Shown here: one piece after another, positions 36,918-45,435 of the stretch
Position numbering within the stretch: position 1 is the stretch's first letter
Layout of the letters: each line of letters starts with the position of its first letter
Program-made: the position numbers and the translations under genes
Source: Pedobacter duraquae
GTDB taxonomy: Bacteria; Bacteroidota; Bacteroidia; Sphingobacteriales; Sphingobacteriaceae
Direction: 5' to 3'
NCBI RefSeq assembly: GCF_004362245.1
Contig: NZ_SNWM01000003.1
Location: forward strand, 310,001 to 374,000
DNA: 64,000 nt
Notes under the pieces: model-generated
What the model saw: the letters and a program-made list of their open reading frames with translations, nothing else
What the model was told of the DNA's origin: nothing
The model's database searches: none

Positions 36918-38585
36918 ATGACCTCAGTTAAGAACAGCGGTTACCGAAAAAACTTCTCCTTGATCGTACTGTTTCTGATCCTGATCTCTGTACTTTTTAT
37001 TTTATCACTCTTTCTGGCTTATAACTTCAGTAAGAAGTTCATTGAGAATGAGTTTGTCTCAGAAAAAGTTAAAGTACTTGAAAGCAGCATAAAGCCTTAC
37101 AATGACTTTTTCCAGAATAAACTACCTGAGGTGTCCTATTATAACGGATATCTGGATTCGGCTACTACATCAAGGTTTGTAGATACGCTTTTACTGCAGT
37201 ATCCATTTGTATCGCAGGTTAACTTCTACGATGCGGAGGTAGGCAGTACACCGGTAACGAATGGGCTAAACACCGGGCATTTTTCTTTCGGGCCAAAATA
37301 TATCTATCAGTTCGGCAGTTTGGTTCCTGCAGATTCAGTCAAGATCTTTTCCAAAAGCAAACCAGGTAAATTTAGCAGGGGCGATGATTTTATGACCCTG
37401 GGCTTTAAGCTGATCTCTTACATCGAAACACTCGACACCACAAAAGCTCCCAATGCGGATGAGTTGTTTAGTAATTTCAGTATTGTCAGATCCAACAAAA
37501 TCACTTACCTGAATATTCCACGCTTTGAAGATCTGAAAGTCTACAAGCAGATGATGCGTACAAAGCTGAAGACTTCTCCTGTATATCAGCAGGATATGTT
37601 ATCTTTTTTCCTGGACCCGTATAAAATTAAGATCATTAATACAAAACCTAAACTGTATGAGACTATCCGGATAGAACCTTTAACCTATGATCCTCTGGAT
37701 ACTTCGTCTGATTACAGTACTACTGAGATTACCTTACCAGGTCCTTTCTCTGACTATAAGCTTTATTTTAGTTCGGCTAATTCCTTTGTTGATAAGGCTG
37801 TTTTTGAGTATTTCCTGCCTATTGCACTGATCGTGTTATTCTTTTATGCCATTTTGGTACTCATCGCCTTCCTGATTTATAGGAACTTAAATATCAACCA
37901 TAGGATGTTTAAGCTGCAATATGATTTTGTAAACAACCTCACCCACGAGTTCAAGACGCCGGTTAGCGTAATTAAGATCGCGGGAAACAATATCAAGAGT
38001 GCTGCCTCCCTTACAGAAAGAGAACAGCAAATGTATGGACGTATCCTGGATGAGGAGGCAGATAAGCTCAATGGCTTGATGAATAAGCTTTTGGCGTTTA
38101 CACAAATTGAGAATAAGGCGATACAACTAAATCAGGACGAGATCAATATCGTAGATTTCATCGAAAGTACCATTGAGTCTCATCAGCTAAAATATCCTGA
38201 TTTCAATTTCACTTACGAGGTTAATGGCTTTACGAGTTTTGTAACCGATCCTGTGTTGCTGGGTAGTCTGTTCGATAATTTGGCCGAAAACGCCTATAAG
38301 TACTCTCCCGTATCGCATAAATTCCTGCACGTTACGGCGAAGTTGATTAAAGGAAAAATTGTATTTAGATTTACAGACCGTGGAATAGGTATTCCTGCTC
38401 CAGAAATAAATAATATCTTTAAAAAGTTTTACAGGATTCAGAACCAATACAACCAAAATGGAAGTGTGGGGCTTGGATTGGCTTTTTGTAAAGAACTGGT
38501 TAACTTTATGAAAGGTGAAATAACTGTTAAGAGTAAAGTAAACCAGGGAACGGAATTTAAAATAGTATTACCATATAACGATTAA
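36918..38585 (+). CDS. membrane sensor histidine kinase
   Basis: A 555-residue kinase. Helix 1 (about 14-36) and helix 2 (about 296-322) enclose a roughly 260-residue periplasmic domain with no family I recognise. The cytoplasmic part has the phospho-acceptor His343 in LTHEFKTP, N-box NLAENAYKYSP, G1 DRGIGIP and G2 GSVGLGLAF, all intact. There is no HAMP domain: the H-box comes about 20 residues after helix 2. It lies 9 bp after the pseudo-peptidase gene and 3 bp before its response regulator, so the three should be made together. Confidence 0.94.
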   Translation: MTSVKNSGYRKNFSLIVLFLILISVLFILSLFLAYNFSKKFIENEFVSEKVKVLESSIKPYNDFFQNKLPEVSYYNGYLDSATTSRFVDTLLLQYPFVSQVNFYDAEVGSTPVTNGLNTGHFSFGPKYIYQFGSLVPADSVKIFSKSKPGKFSRGDDFMTLGFKLISYIETLDTTKAPNADELFSNFSIVRSNKITYLNIPRFEDLKVYKQMMRTKLKTSPVYQQDMLSFFLDPYKIKIINTKPKLYETIRIEPLTYDPLDTSSDYSTTEITLPGPFSDYKLYFSSANSFVDKAVFEYFLPIALIVLFFYAILVLIAFLIYRNLNINHRMFKLQYDFVNNLTHEFKTPVSVIKIAGNNIKSAASLTEREQQMYGRILDEEADKLNGLMNKLLAFTQIENKAIQLNQDEINIVDFIESTIESHQLKYPDFNFTYEVNGFTSFVTDPVLLGSLFDNLAENAYKYSPVSHKFLHVTAKLIKGKIVFRFTDRGIGIPAPEINNIFKKFYRIQNQYNQNGSVGLGLAFCKELVNFMKGEITVKSKVNQGTEFKIVLPYND

Positions 38586-38588
38586 AAC

Positions 38589-39278
38589 ATGTCTAAAGGG
38601 ATTAAAATACTGATAGTTGAAGATGATGAAAACCTGAGGTTTTTGGTCGTACACCGTTTAAAGGCTGAAGGCTATGACGTACTTGAAGTGGGCGACGGAG
38701 AATTGGCAGAGAAAACAATCCTGTCTGAAAAGCCTGATATTGTGTTATTAGACTGGATGCTTCCCGGTAAGCAGGGAGCTGAGGTATGCGAAGATGTGCG
38801 CAAACAAGGTTATGAAGGTCTGGTGATCATGATGACTGCAAAAGCACAGGACGTTGATAAAATTGATGCTTATAACTTTGGTGCATCTGATTATGTGACC
38901 AAGCCTTTCAACATGGATGTACTTGTTGCGATGCTTGACAGCAAGGTTAAATTTTTGCTGAATAATGACCGTTCCGAGATTCACCGTTTTGGTGATATGG
39001 AGCACCACCCCAATATTCATACCTTATACAGACAGGGTAGAAAGATTGAGCTCACGATTCTTGAAAACAGAATTCTTTTATATTTCCTGCGTAACCCTAA
39101 TAAGGTGATCAACAGAGATGAGCTTATGCTGGTGGTATGGGGTTATAATTCAGATGTGAACACGCGTACACTTGACATGCATATTGTACGGCTGCGTAAA
39201 AAAATAGAGCTTAATCCTGATAATCCGCAACTGTTGCAGACCGTGCGTGGTGTAGGTTATCGTTTTAATGCAGGTTAA
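38589..39278 (+). CDS. OmpR/PhoB-family response regulator
   Basis: A 229-residue regulator: receiver domain with acidic pair EDD at 11-13, phosphorylated Asp55 in IVLLDWMLPG, Thr/Lys switch residues (MMTAKA, VTKPFN); and a C-terminal winged-helix DNA-binding domain with NRDELMLVVWGYNSDVNTRT and the recognition/wing segment LRKKIELNPDNPQLLQTVRGVGYRF. It is the partner of the kinase 3 bp upstream. Target genes are unknown; the palindrome at 34923 is a possible but unproven site. Its stop interlocks with that of the converging metallophosphoesterase gene. Confidence 0.95.
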   Translation: MSKGIKILIVEDDENLRFLVVHRLKAEGYDVLEVGDGELAEKTILSEKPDIVLLDWMLPGKQGAEVCEDVRKQGYEGLVIMMTAKAQDVDKIDAYNFGASDYVTKPFNMDVLVAMLDSKVKFLLNNDRSEIHRFGDMEHHPNIHTLYRQGRKIELTILENRILLYFLRNPNKVINRDELMLVVWGYNSDVNTRTLDMHIVRLRKKIELNPDNPQLLQTVRGVGYRFNAG

Positions 39279-40516
39279 GCATTTTTTAGGGTAAATATGG
39301 TGATCTCTGGCAGTATTCCAACTCTGCCAGGGTATCCCAGAAATCCATATCCAACGTTCACATAGAGCTGTTGTTTCTGTTCGGTATACATACCTGCCCA
39401 CTCCTTGTAGATATATTCTACAGGACTCCATTGGTACTTTTCTGTGCGCACACCAAATTGCATCCCATGGGTATGCCCACTAAACATAGCATCGATCTGA
39501 GGATATTTTGGCAATACCTCTGCACGCCAGTGTGAAGGGTCATGGGAGAGCAGGAGTTTAACAGGGAGATCATCGGTGTTTTGAACAGCGAGATCCATCC
39601 GTCCATATTTTGGAAAACGACCCATGCCCCAGTTTTCAATGCCTAGAATCCCAATCTCTTCTCCATCAACCTTAAGTCTCCGATTCTCGTTCATCAACAA
39701 ATCGTAGCCCATCACTTTGTGTGTAGCGATAACATCTTTCAAGTTCTTTGCCTTGGCAGGAGAATTACCTTTTCCAAAATGATAATCCCCATAATCATGG
39801 TTTCCTAATGTCGAATATACGCCGAGTGGAGCCTTAACCTTCGTGAAAATATCCTGATAATCGCGCATCTCAGTTGCCATATCGTTCACCAGATCGCCGG
39901 TAAAGAAAATAAAATCAGGCTTCTGGGCGAGCAGCATTTCTACGCCGCCTTTTACCGCTTTAGGGTTATAAAAGCTTCCAGAGTGAATATCTGAAATCTG
40001 GCCCATGCGGATACCGTTGAACGCTTTGGGTAAATTGGGTAGAATAAGGTCGACATGTCTGATCTGATAGTCGTACGCCCCCGAAATAACGCCCCAGCTC
40101 AACGAGGTAAGCGGCACTGCCGCTGCAACAATACCTGCTTTAATGAGGAATTCTGACCTGCTGATCGGTTCTGCTACGGTATCTACTGCCATCGCGTCTT
40201 TTTTCTTTCTGAAAATGCTTATAATAAGTCTTCTTAGATCGTCAATAAGCAGGAATGGAAGCATAACCAGCTTGCAGCCGCAGGTCAGGAAGAAAGCGAC
40301 TAAAATTATAGCTCTCAAAGTGAGGAATAGATTTAGATAGATGCCTGCAAACACACCGAAGATCAGAGCCAGGTTATACGTCCACCATAAAACGGTAAAA
40401 GCCTTTTTTGTACTTGGCTGCCATTTTTTGAAAACAGACAATACAGCCTTGTAGAAATAATAGTCAAACGCTATTAACAACAGGCATAATGGTATCAGTA
40501 TGGAAATTCTACCCAT
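39275..40516 (-). CDS. membrane-anchored metallophosphoesterase
   Basis: A 413-residue calcineurin-like phosphoesterase behind about four N-terminal membrane helices (residues 3-25, 38-62, 66-90, 120-142). All metal motifs of the family are intact: GQISDIHSGSF, FFTGDLVND, LGNHDYGD, LLSHDPSHW and FSGHTHGMQFG. This layout is that of YaeI/YkuE-type enzymes acting on membrane or envelope phosphoesters; the substrate is unknown. It is third in a minus-strand run behind a VWA protein and a MoxR-like ATPase, only 3 bp after the ATPase stop. Confidence 0.9.
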   Translation of the reverse strand: MGRISILIPLCLLLIAFDYYFYKAVLSVFKKWQPSTKKAFTVLWWTYNLALIFGVFAGIYLNLFLTLRAIILVAFFLTCGCKLVMLPFLLIDDLRRLIISIFRKKKDAMAVDTVAEPISRSEFLIKAGIVAAAVPLTSLSWGVISGAYDYQIRHVDLILPNLPKAFNGIRMGQISDIHSGSFYNPKAVKGGVEMLLAQKPDFIFFTGDLVNDMATEMRDYQDIFTKVKAPLGVYSTLGNHDYGDYHFGKGNSPAKAKNLKDVIATHKVMGYDLLMNENRRLKVDGEEIGILGIENWGMGRFPKYGRMDLAVQNTDDLPVKLLLSHDPSHWRAEVLPKYPQIDAMFSGHTHGMQFGVRTEKYQWSPVEYIYKEWAGMYTEQKQQLYVNVGYGFLGYPGRVGILPEITIFTLKNA

Positions 40517-40519
40517 CGC

Positions 40520-42010
40520 TTATTTATAATCTATGTCATCTTCGTCATCCAGGTCTACATTAAATAGACTGTCGAACATGTCTGAAAATCCAAAGCCACC
40601 TTCCAGGAAATTTTTGTTTAGCTGACTGTATTCAGCTAATCCATGTAAAACAAATTCCATTAGTAATAGTGTTTGATTGGCGCTGAGCTTAGGATGGAAT
40701 TTCTTCACAAGATCATATAAGCCAGAAACCAGCATGAGTTCTTTTTTATATTGGGCAGCAGTGAGCGAATCTGATAGGTCGAGCGTATTTCCATCAGTAA
40801 ACCAGTCGGTAATCAATTGGTAAGGATTGCCTTTTTTGCTTTTCTTAGCTAATTCAGGATCTGGGAAATAGCGTGAGAATAAAGTCTTGATCGCTTTTCC
40901 AATTAAGGTGTTGGCTACTTTTGCGGGACCTTCAAGTTCACCTTCGTAAACCAACTCAATTTTACCCGTTACTGCAGGAATGATCCCGGTTAAGTCGGAT
41001 AAACGGACAAAGGTAGACTTCTCCCGGTTGATCAGCATCCTTCTTTCTGCCGTACTTACCAGATTCTCATATGCTGAGATTGTTAACCTGGCAGAGACGC
41101 CTGATTTCTGGTCAATGAATTCGCTTTTTCTGGCTTCAAAAGCAACCTGTTCAACAAGGTCTTTTACCAGTCCGTCAACCTCTATTAATTTCTGCTCTTC
41201 GGTCAATCTGGCCTCCTGGAAGGTGATTTTTCTGGAGATGCTGATCGTTTTAGGGTAGTGGGTCAGAATCTGACTTTCAATGCGGTCTTTCAATGGCGTA
41301 ACAATAGAGCCCCTGTTGGTATAATCTTCGGGATTTGCAGTAAATACAAATTGAACATCAAGCGGAAGTCTCAGCTTAAAGCCACGAATTTGAATATCTT
41401 TTTCCTGCAGCATATTAAACAATGCCACCTGAATTCTTGCCTGTAGATCGGGAAGTTCATTGATCACGAAGATACTTCTGTGTGCACGTGGAATAAGGCC
41501 AAAGTGGATCACGCGCTCATCATTATAGGTCAGTTTTAGCGTAGCTGCCTTAATTGGATCAACATCACCAATTAAATCTGCAACAGTAACATCTGGTGTG
41601 GCAAGTTTCTCTGTGTAGCGCTCTGAGCGGTGTTGCCATAATACAGGGGTATCATCACCGTGTGTTTTGATCATATCCATCGCATACCATGATATTGGAT
41701 TGAGTGGGTCGTCAAAAATCTCGCTGCCGCCAACATAAGGAATATACTCATCGAGCAAATTAACCATCAGTCTGGCAATACGTGTCTTGGCCTGTCCGCG
41801 CAGACCCAGCAATAAAATGTTATGTCTGGAAAGGATTGCAGTCTGTAATTCCGGAATCACGGTTTCATCATAACCCAGAATGCCCTCAAAGCCTGCATCT
41901 TTATTCTGCAGTTGGGTGATCAGGTTTTTGCGTAATTCATCTTTAACACTTAGGGAAACATAGCCGGAAGCTTTAAGCTCACCGAGGGTCGATATCGAGG
42001 TATAATCCAT
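40520..42010 (-). CDS. MoxR/magnesium-chelatase-like AAA+ ATPase
   Basis: A 496-residue cytosolic AAA+ protein of the kind paired with VWA-domain proteins as chaperone-like remodelling machines. The Walker A loop reads G69-L-R-G-Q-A74-K75-T76, with Ala in place of the last Gly of GxxGxGKT. The Walker B segment FVINELPDL has Asn where Asp is usual. Sensor 1 is in FTANPEDYTNRG and an arginine-finger candidate is in TPLKDRIES. These deviations may be normal for this Bacteroidota subfamily. The C-terminal 150 residues are acidic near the end. It lies 47 bp after its VWA partner gene. Confidence 0.87.
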   Translation of the reverse strand: MDYTSISTLGELKASGYVSLSVKDELRKNLITQLQNKDAGFEGILGYDETVIPELQTAILSRHNILLLGLRGQAKTRIARLMVNLLDEYIPYVGGSEIFDDPLNPISWYAMDMIKTHGDDTPVLWQHRSERYTEKLATPDVTVADLIGDVDPIKAATLKLTYNDERVIHFGLIPRAHRSIFVINELPDLQARIQVALFNMLQEKDIQIRGFKLRLPLDVQFVFTANPEDYTNRGSIVTPLKDRIESQILTHYPKTISISRKITFQEARLTEEQKLIEVDGLVKDLVEQVAFEARKSEFIDQKSGVSARLTISAYENLVSTAERRMLINREKSTFVRLSDLTGIIPAVTGKIELVYEGELEGPAKVANTLIGKAIKTLFSRYFPDPELAKKSKKGNPYQLITDWFTDGNTLDLSDSLTAAQYKKELMLVSGLYDLVKKFHPKLSANQTLLLMEFVLHGLAEYSQLNKNFLEGGFGFSDMFDSLFNVDLDDEDDIDYK

Positions 42011-42057
42011 TTCTTAGTTAAAATTATTGCCGCTGAAGCAGCAGGAATTGGTATGTA

Positions 42058-43155
42058 TTAACGTACGGTCTTTTTTCTGTTTTTAATGTAGTCTTCAAAT
42101 ATGTATTCACCAAGTCCGTTTAGTGAGCTATAAAATGCGCGGCCGCCGTTGATTTCGGTAAATTCGCGTACAAACTGCTGCAGGTATGGATCTTTGGCAA
42201 TCATAAAGGTGGTAATAGGAATATTAAGCCGCTTGCACTGCGCAGCCATATTTAATGTTTTGTTGATCACCTTTCTATCCAGACCCATGCTGTTTTTGTA
42301 ATACCGTCCGTTTTCTTTCAAACAGGTAGGCTTACCATCGGTGATCATAAAAATCTGCTTGTTATGTGTTTTGCGTCTCCTCAATAAATCTGTAGCTAGC
42401 TCCAAACCGGCAAAGGTATTGGTGTGGTAAGGGCCAACTTGTAAATAAGGAAGATCCTTGACCGTAATGGGCCAGGCGTCATTGCCAAAAACAACAATAT
42501 CAAGCGTATCTTTCGGATAGCGGGTGCGAATAAGTTCTGCAAGTGCCATGGCCACCTTTTTGGCAGGAGTAATCCGGTCTTCACCGTAAAGGATCATGGA
42601 ATGTGAAATGTCGATCATAAGCACTGTAGAGGTGAGGGTTTTGTAGTCCTTTTCCTCAACTTCCAGGTCTCTTTCTGTAAGCGTAAAATTGCCGATACCA
42701 TGATTGATCTGTGCATTTTGTATCGATGCAGTCATGTCGATCTGATCAAGGCTGTCGCCGAATGAATATTCGCGACGATCAGCATTTTTTTCTTCCCCCA
42801 GTCCGGAGATATTGGAGTTGTGATTTCCCTTTCCCGCTTTTTTTAACTTTCCGAAGATTTCCTCCAGGGCCGATTGCCTGATCGTTTGCTCCGTTTTAGA
42901 GGTGATCTTTAGGTTGCCGTCGCGTTTATCTTCGCTGATATAGCCTTTTTCTTTAAGCTCGTCAATGAAGTCGCCCATGCCGTATTCATTATTCGTAAGC
43001 TTGTATTTCTTGTCCAGCTCATTCATCCAGGCTAAAGTTTCCCCGGCATCACCGGCGGTATAATTTAACAGTTGGGTGAATAATTTCAGCAGTTCATCAA
43101 AACCACCCTTAGGCAGGTCATCAGGTGTAAAGTCGGAAAAATGAAAACCTCTCAT
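42058..43155 (-). CDS. VWA-domain protein, partner of the AAA ATPase
   Basis: A 365-residue cytosolic protein with a helical N-terminal half (FTQLLNYTAGDAGETLAWMN and a charged linker) and a von Willebrand A domain at about 175-345. The metal-ion-dependent adhesion site is complete: DISHS, the Thr in HTNTFAGLELA and Asp in MITDGKP. It begins the VWA-AAA-phosphoesterase operon. MoxR-VWA pairs act on protein complexes, often to insert metals or assemble enzymes; no client gene is evident here. Confidence 0.87.
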   Translation of the reverse strand: MRGFHFSDFTPDDLPKGGFDELLKLFTQLLNYTAGDAGETLAWMNELDKKYKLTNNEYGMGDFIDELKEKGYISEDKRDGNLKITSKTEQTIRQSALEEIFGKLKKAGKGNHNSNISGLGEEKNADRREYSFGDSLDQIDMTASIQNAQINHGIGNFTLTERDLEVEEKDYKTLTSTVLMIDISHSMILYGEDRITPAKKVAMALAELIRTRYPKDTLDIVVFGNDAWPITVKDLPYLQVGPYHTNTFAGLELATDLLRRRKTHNKQIFMITDGKPTCLKENGRYYKNSMGLDRKVINKTLNMAAQCKRLNIPITTFMIAKDPYLQQFVREFTEINGGRAFYSSLNGLGEYIFEDYIKNRKKTVR

Positions 43156-43206
43156 GTGTGTTGATTAACGAATTATCTAAGGTAAAAGTTTGATGTCGTA
43201 TAATTT

Positions 43207-43243
43207 TAAGCAAGGTGTCATATTACTGTTAAGACCTTGCTTA
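43207..43243. repeat. perfect inverted repeat in a divergent intergenic region
   Basis: Arms TAAGCAAGGT (43207-43216) and ACCTTGCTTA (43234-43243), 10 of 10 bp, 17-bp spacer. No T-run follows on either strand, so it is unlikely to be a terminator. It lies between the VWA operon start (52 bp) and the NTF2-like gene (93 bp); it may be an operator. Confidence 0.45.
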
Positions 43244-43335
43244 TGGAGAAAGCACGTTTTTAGATGTAGTATTCGTCAATTTAAGTATATTGCTATGCAA
43301 AAGATTCAACTTAATCGTCATCATTTATGAACATC

Positions 43336-43758
43336 ATGAAACGTGCTTTTCTTTCTCTATTATTGGTAGTAGCCTTGTCTGCGGTGAGTTATGCCCAGGA
43401 TCAGCAGGGAATTGTCAATGTGCTGAATGCGCAGAGTAGTGCCTGGAACAAGGGGGATCTTGTAGGATATATGCAGGGATACCAGCAAAGTGACAGTCTG
43501 TTGTTTGTAGGTAGAAGCGGCCCCACCTACGGCTGGAAACAAACACTGGCAAATTACCAGAAGAATTATCCGGATAAACAAGCCATGGGTTTTCTGACTT
43601 TCGATATTAAAAAGGTTCAATTAATCTCCGGTGATACAGCATTTGTATTGGGCGCATGGCATCTGAAGCGTCAGAAAGATGAGCCACAAGGATATTTTAC
43701 ACTAATCTTTAAAAAGTTTAAGACGGGCTGGAAAATCATTGCTGATCACAGCAGTTAG
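43336..43758 (+). CDS. exported NTF2/SnoaL-like protein (DUF4440 type)
   Basis: A 140-residue protein with a signal peptide (MKRAFLSLLLVVALSAVSYA). The mature part has the cone-shaped NTF2-like pattern: helix with NVLNAQSSAWNKGDLVGYMQ, then strands including DSLLFVG, DTAFVLGAWHL and KTGWKIIADHSS. Homologues are often called DUF4440; some are steroid-isomerase-like, many have no known activity. I prefer the ATG at 43336 to that at 43327 because it gives the usual MKR signal start. Its stop abuts the stop of the converging JmjC/cupin gene. Confidence 0.82.
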   Translation: MKRAFLSLLLVVALSAVSYAQDQQGIVNVLNAQSSAWNKGDLVGYMQGYQQSDSLLFVGRSGPTYGWKQTLANYQKNYPDKQAMGFLTFDIKKVQLISGDTAFVLGAWHLKRQKDEPQGYFTLIFKKFKTGWKIIADHSS

Positions 43759-44640
43759 CTATTTAGGCAAACCTTTGGCTAATGCGCGCTCAGCACGTTT
43801 TATAGCAAGCTTTTCCCTCCACTTGGCATAAGGGGCTTTAAATACCATTTTAAGTACGCTATCAACGCCGCCTTTAATTGCCAGATTGCCCAGACTCTGG
43901 ATTTTTCTAACAATGGATTTATCCCAGGCCCTAAGGGTTAGTGAGAACGAGCCATCCAGATATTTCATCCAGTGCCACATGCCCGTAGGCATAAACAGCG
44001 TGTCGCCGTGTTCCAGAAACACTTCATAACCTTCTACACCGTCTAACGCCGGGAACTTTTTGATATCAGGATTGGCTACATCGTAATCTTCCAGCGCATA
44101 CGTGGCATTAGGGATGCAATACAGTCTTTCTTTCCATTTATTATCAAACAGGATGATATGTTTTCTTCCGCCAAAGTGTGTATGGAAAAGATGAGGCAGG
44201 TCGATATCATAATGCAGGAACGTTACTGAGTTTGATCCTCCAAAAAACATTGCCGGCATACTTTCGATAAATCCACCCATCAGGTCTTTAGGAATAACAA
44301 TATCGTCTACCAGACTCGGCACATGTTTGAACAGGTTGAAAAAGAAAATCCGGAGTTCGGTCGGCTTTGACTTGATCAGGTCAAGATAATCACCAAATCG
44401 CATTTCAGCTACAGATGCATTGATGGGCTTTGAAGGATCTGCCTTCGAGTTGTCCATTAAACTTACGTTTAGGTCTCCACCGATTTGTTTGAGATAGTCC
44501 GTCGTCCATTTTTCACGGGCGGGCCACGACTTGGTCAGGCCTTTGATGATCAACGGTTTTCTCTTATCCAGATAATTTTTTTTAAAATCAGCGGGAGTAA
44601 TGTTTTCAACGGTGTCAACCGGCTTCAAGATAAAGCTCAT
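43759..44640 (-). CDS. cupin-like JmjC-domain oxygenase
   Basis: A 293-residue Cupin_8/JmjC protein of the 2-oxoglutarate/Fe(II) oxygenase superfamily. The iron triad is present: HYD in VTFLHYDIDLPHLF (HxD) and the distal His in PTGMWHWMKYL; the co-substrate Lys is probably in GRKHIILFDNKW. The N-terminal part has RKPLIIKGLTKSWPA, typical of the family. Substrates of bacterial members are unknown; eukaryotic relatives hydroxylate proteins. The start at 44640 (MSFILKPVD) is fixed by a TACATTTG promoter at 44667-44674, which lies inside the longer frame. Confidence 0.87.
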   Translation of the reverse strand: MSFILKPVDTVENITPADFKKNYLDKRKPLIIKGLTKSWPAREKWTTDYLKQIGGDLNVSLMDNSKADPSKPINASVAEMRFGDYLDLIKSKPTELRIFFFNLFKHVPSLVDDIVIPKDLMGGFIESMPAMFFGGSNSVTFLHYDIDLPHLFHTHFGGRKHIILFDNKWKERLYCIPNATYALEDYDVANPDIKKFPALDGVEGYEVFLEHGDTLFMPTGMWHWMKYLDGSFSLTLRAWDKSIVRKIQSLGNLAIKGGVDSVLKMVFKAPYAKWREKLAIKRAERALAKGLPK

Positions 44641-44666
44641 AGAATAGGGGTCTAGCTGGTAATGAG

Positions 44667-44674
44667 CAAATGTA
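44667..44674 (-). promoter_or_regulatory. promoter -7 element of the JmjC/cupin gene
   Basis: TACATTTG on the minus strand fits TAnnTTTG, 26 nt before the ATG at 44640 and just after the fasciclin-gene terminator. Confidence 0.6.
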
Positions 44675-44700
44675 GATAAAATATTCTTTTTATTAATTAC

Positions 44701-44727
44701 AAAAAAAGGCGCCATTTGAGCGCCTTT
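44701..44727 (-). terminator. intrinsic terminator of the fasciclin gene
   Basis: Arms AAAGGCGC and GCGCCTTT with a 7-nt loop; on the minus strand the hairpin is followed by T7. It lies 43 bp past the fasciclin stop. Confidence 0.8.
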
Positions 44728-44769
44728 CCTTTGCCATAGAGGCATGTTTTTATAGGTATCTTGTAGGGT

Positions 44770-45321
44770 CTAATTTGGCATTAACACAGTATCAATCACG
44801 TGGATGACACCGTTGCTCTGCATTACGTTGGCGATGGTTACTTTAGCCATACCGCCTTTCTCATCCGTAAGGATCAGATCTTTGCCACTCATAGAAGCCC
44901 ACAACTTACCTCCGGCAACAGTGGTCAACTCAGCTTTACCACCACCGGCTTTGATTGCTGCGGCGATATCCTTACCAGTCATCTTTCCTGCCACAACATG
45001 ATAGGTAAGAATTTTGGTTAAAAGTGCTTTGTTTTCTGGTTTTAATACAGCATCCACTGTGCCAGCTGGCAACTTGTCAAAAGCCGCATTTGTTGGTGCA
45101 AATACAGTAAAAGGTCCTGCGCTCTTTAAAGTTTCTACCAGGCCGGCAGCTTTTACTGCAGCAACTAGTGTGGTGTGGTCTTTGGAATTTACGGCGTTGT
45201 CAACAATGTCTTTGTTGGCATACATCGCCGCACCGCCAACCATTGGGTTTTTCTGTGCGTAAACCTGGGTAGAAAATGCCATAGTTACTAAGGCAAAAGC
45301 AGATAAAATAATGTTTTTCAT
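44770..45321 (-). CDS. secreted fasciclin-domain protein
   Basis: A 183-residue protein: signal peptide (cleaved near QVYA, residue 22) and a single FAS1 domain of about 140 residues. The two conserved FAS1 boxes are clear: FTVFAPTNAAFDKLPAGTVD (H1) and GVIHVIDTVLMP (H2), with LLTKILTYHVVAGKMT between. FAS1 proteins bind surfaces or other cells. Monocistronic with its own terminator; its promoter was not obvious. Confidence 0.93.
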   Translation of the reverse strand: MKNIILSAFALVTMAFSTQVYAQKNPMVGGAAMYANKDIVDNAVNSKDHTTLVAAVKAAGLVETLKSAGPFTVFAPTNAAFDKLPAGTVDAVLKPENKALLTKILTYHVVAGKMTGKDIAAAIKAGGGKAELTTVAGGKLWASMSGKDLILTDEKGGMAKVTIANVMQSNGVIHVIDTVLMPN

Positions 45322-45435
45322 AGTAGGTGTTTTTTGTAAAGGCAGATACGGCGTTTACAAATCCTTGGATGTGGGAATAGACATACTATTTTTAAAAATA
45401 GCTCTTAGAGCGTTCTAAAGGCACAATTTTAAATT

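Noticed and set aside
44641-44745. Upstream start for the JmjC/cupin gene
   Set aside because: The extra 35 residues cover the gene's own promoter and the fasciclin terminator.
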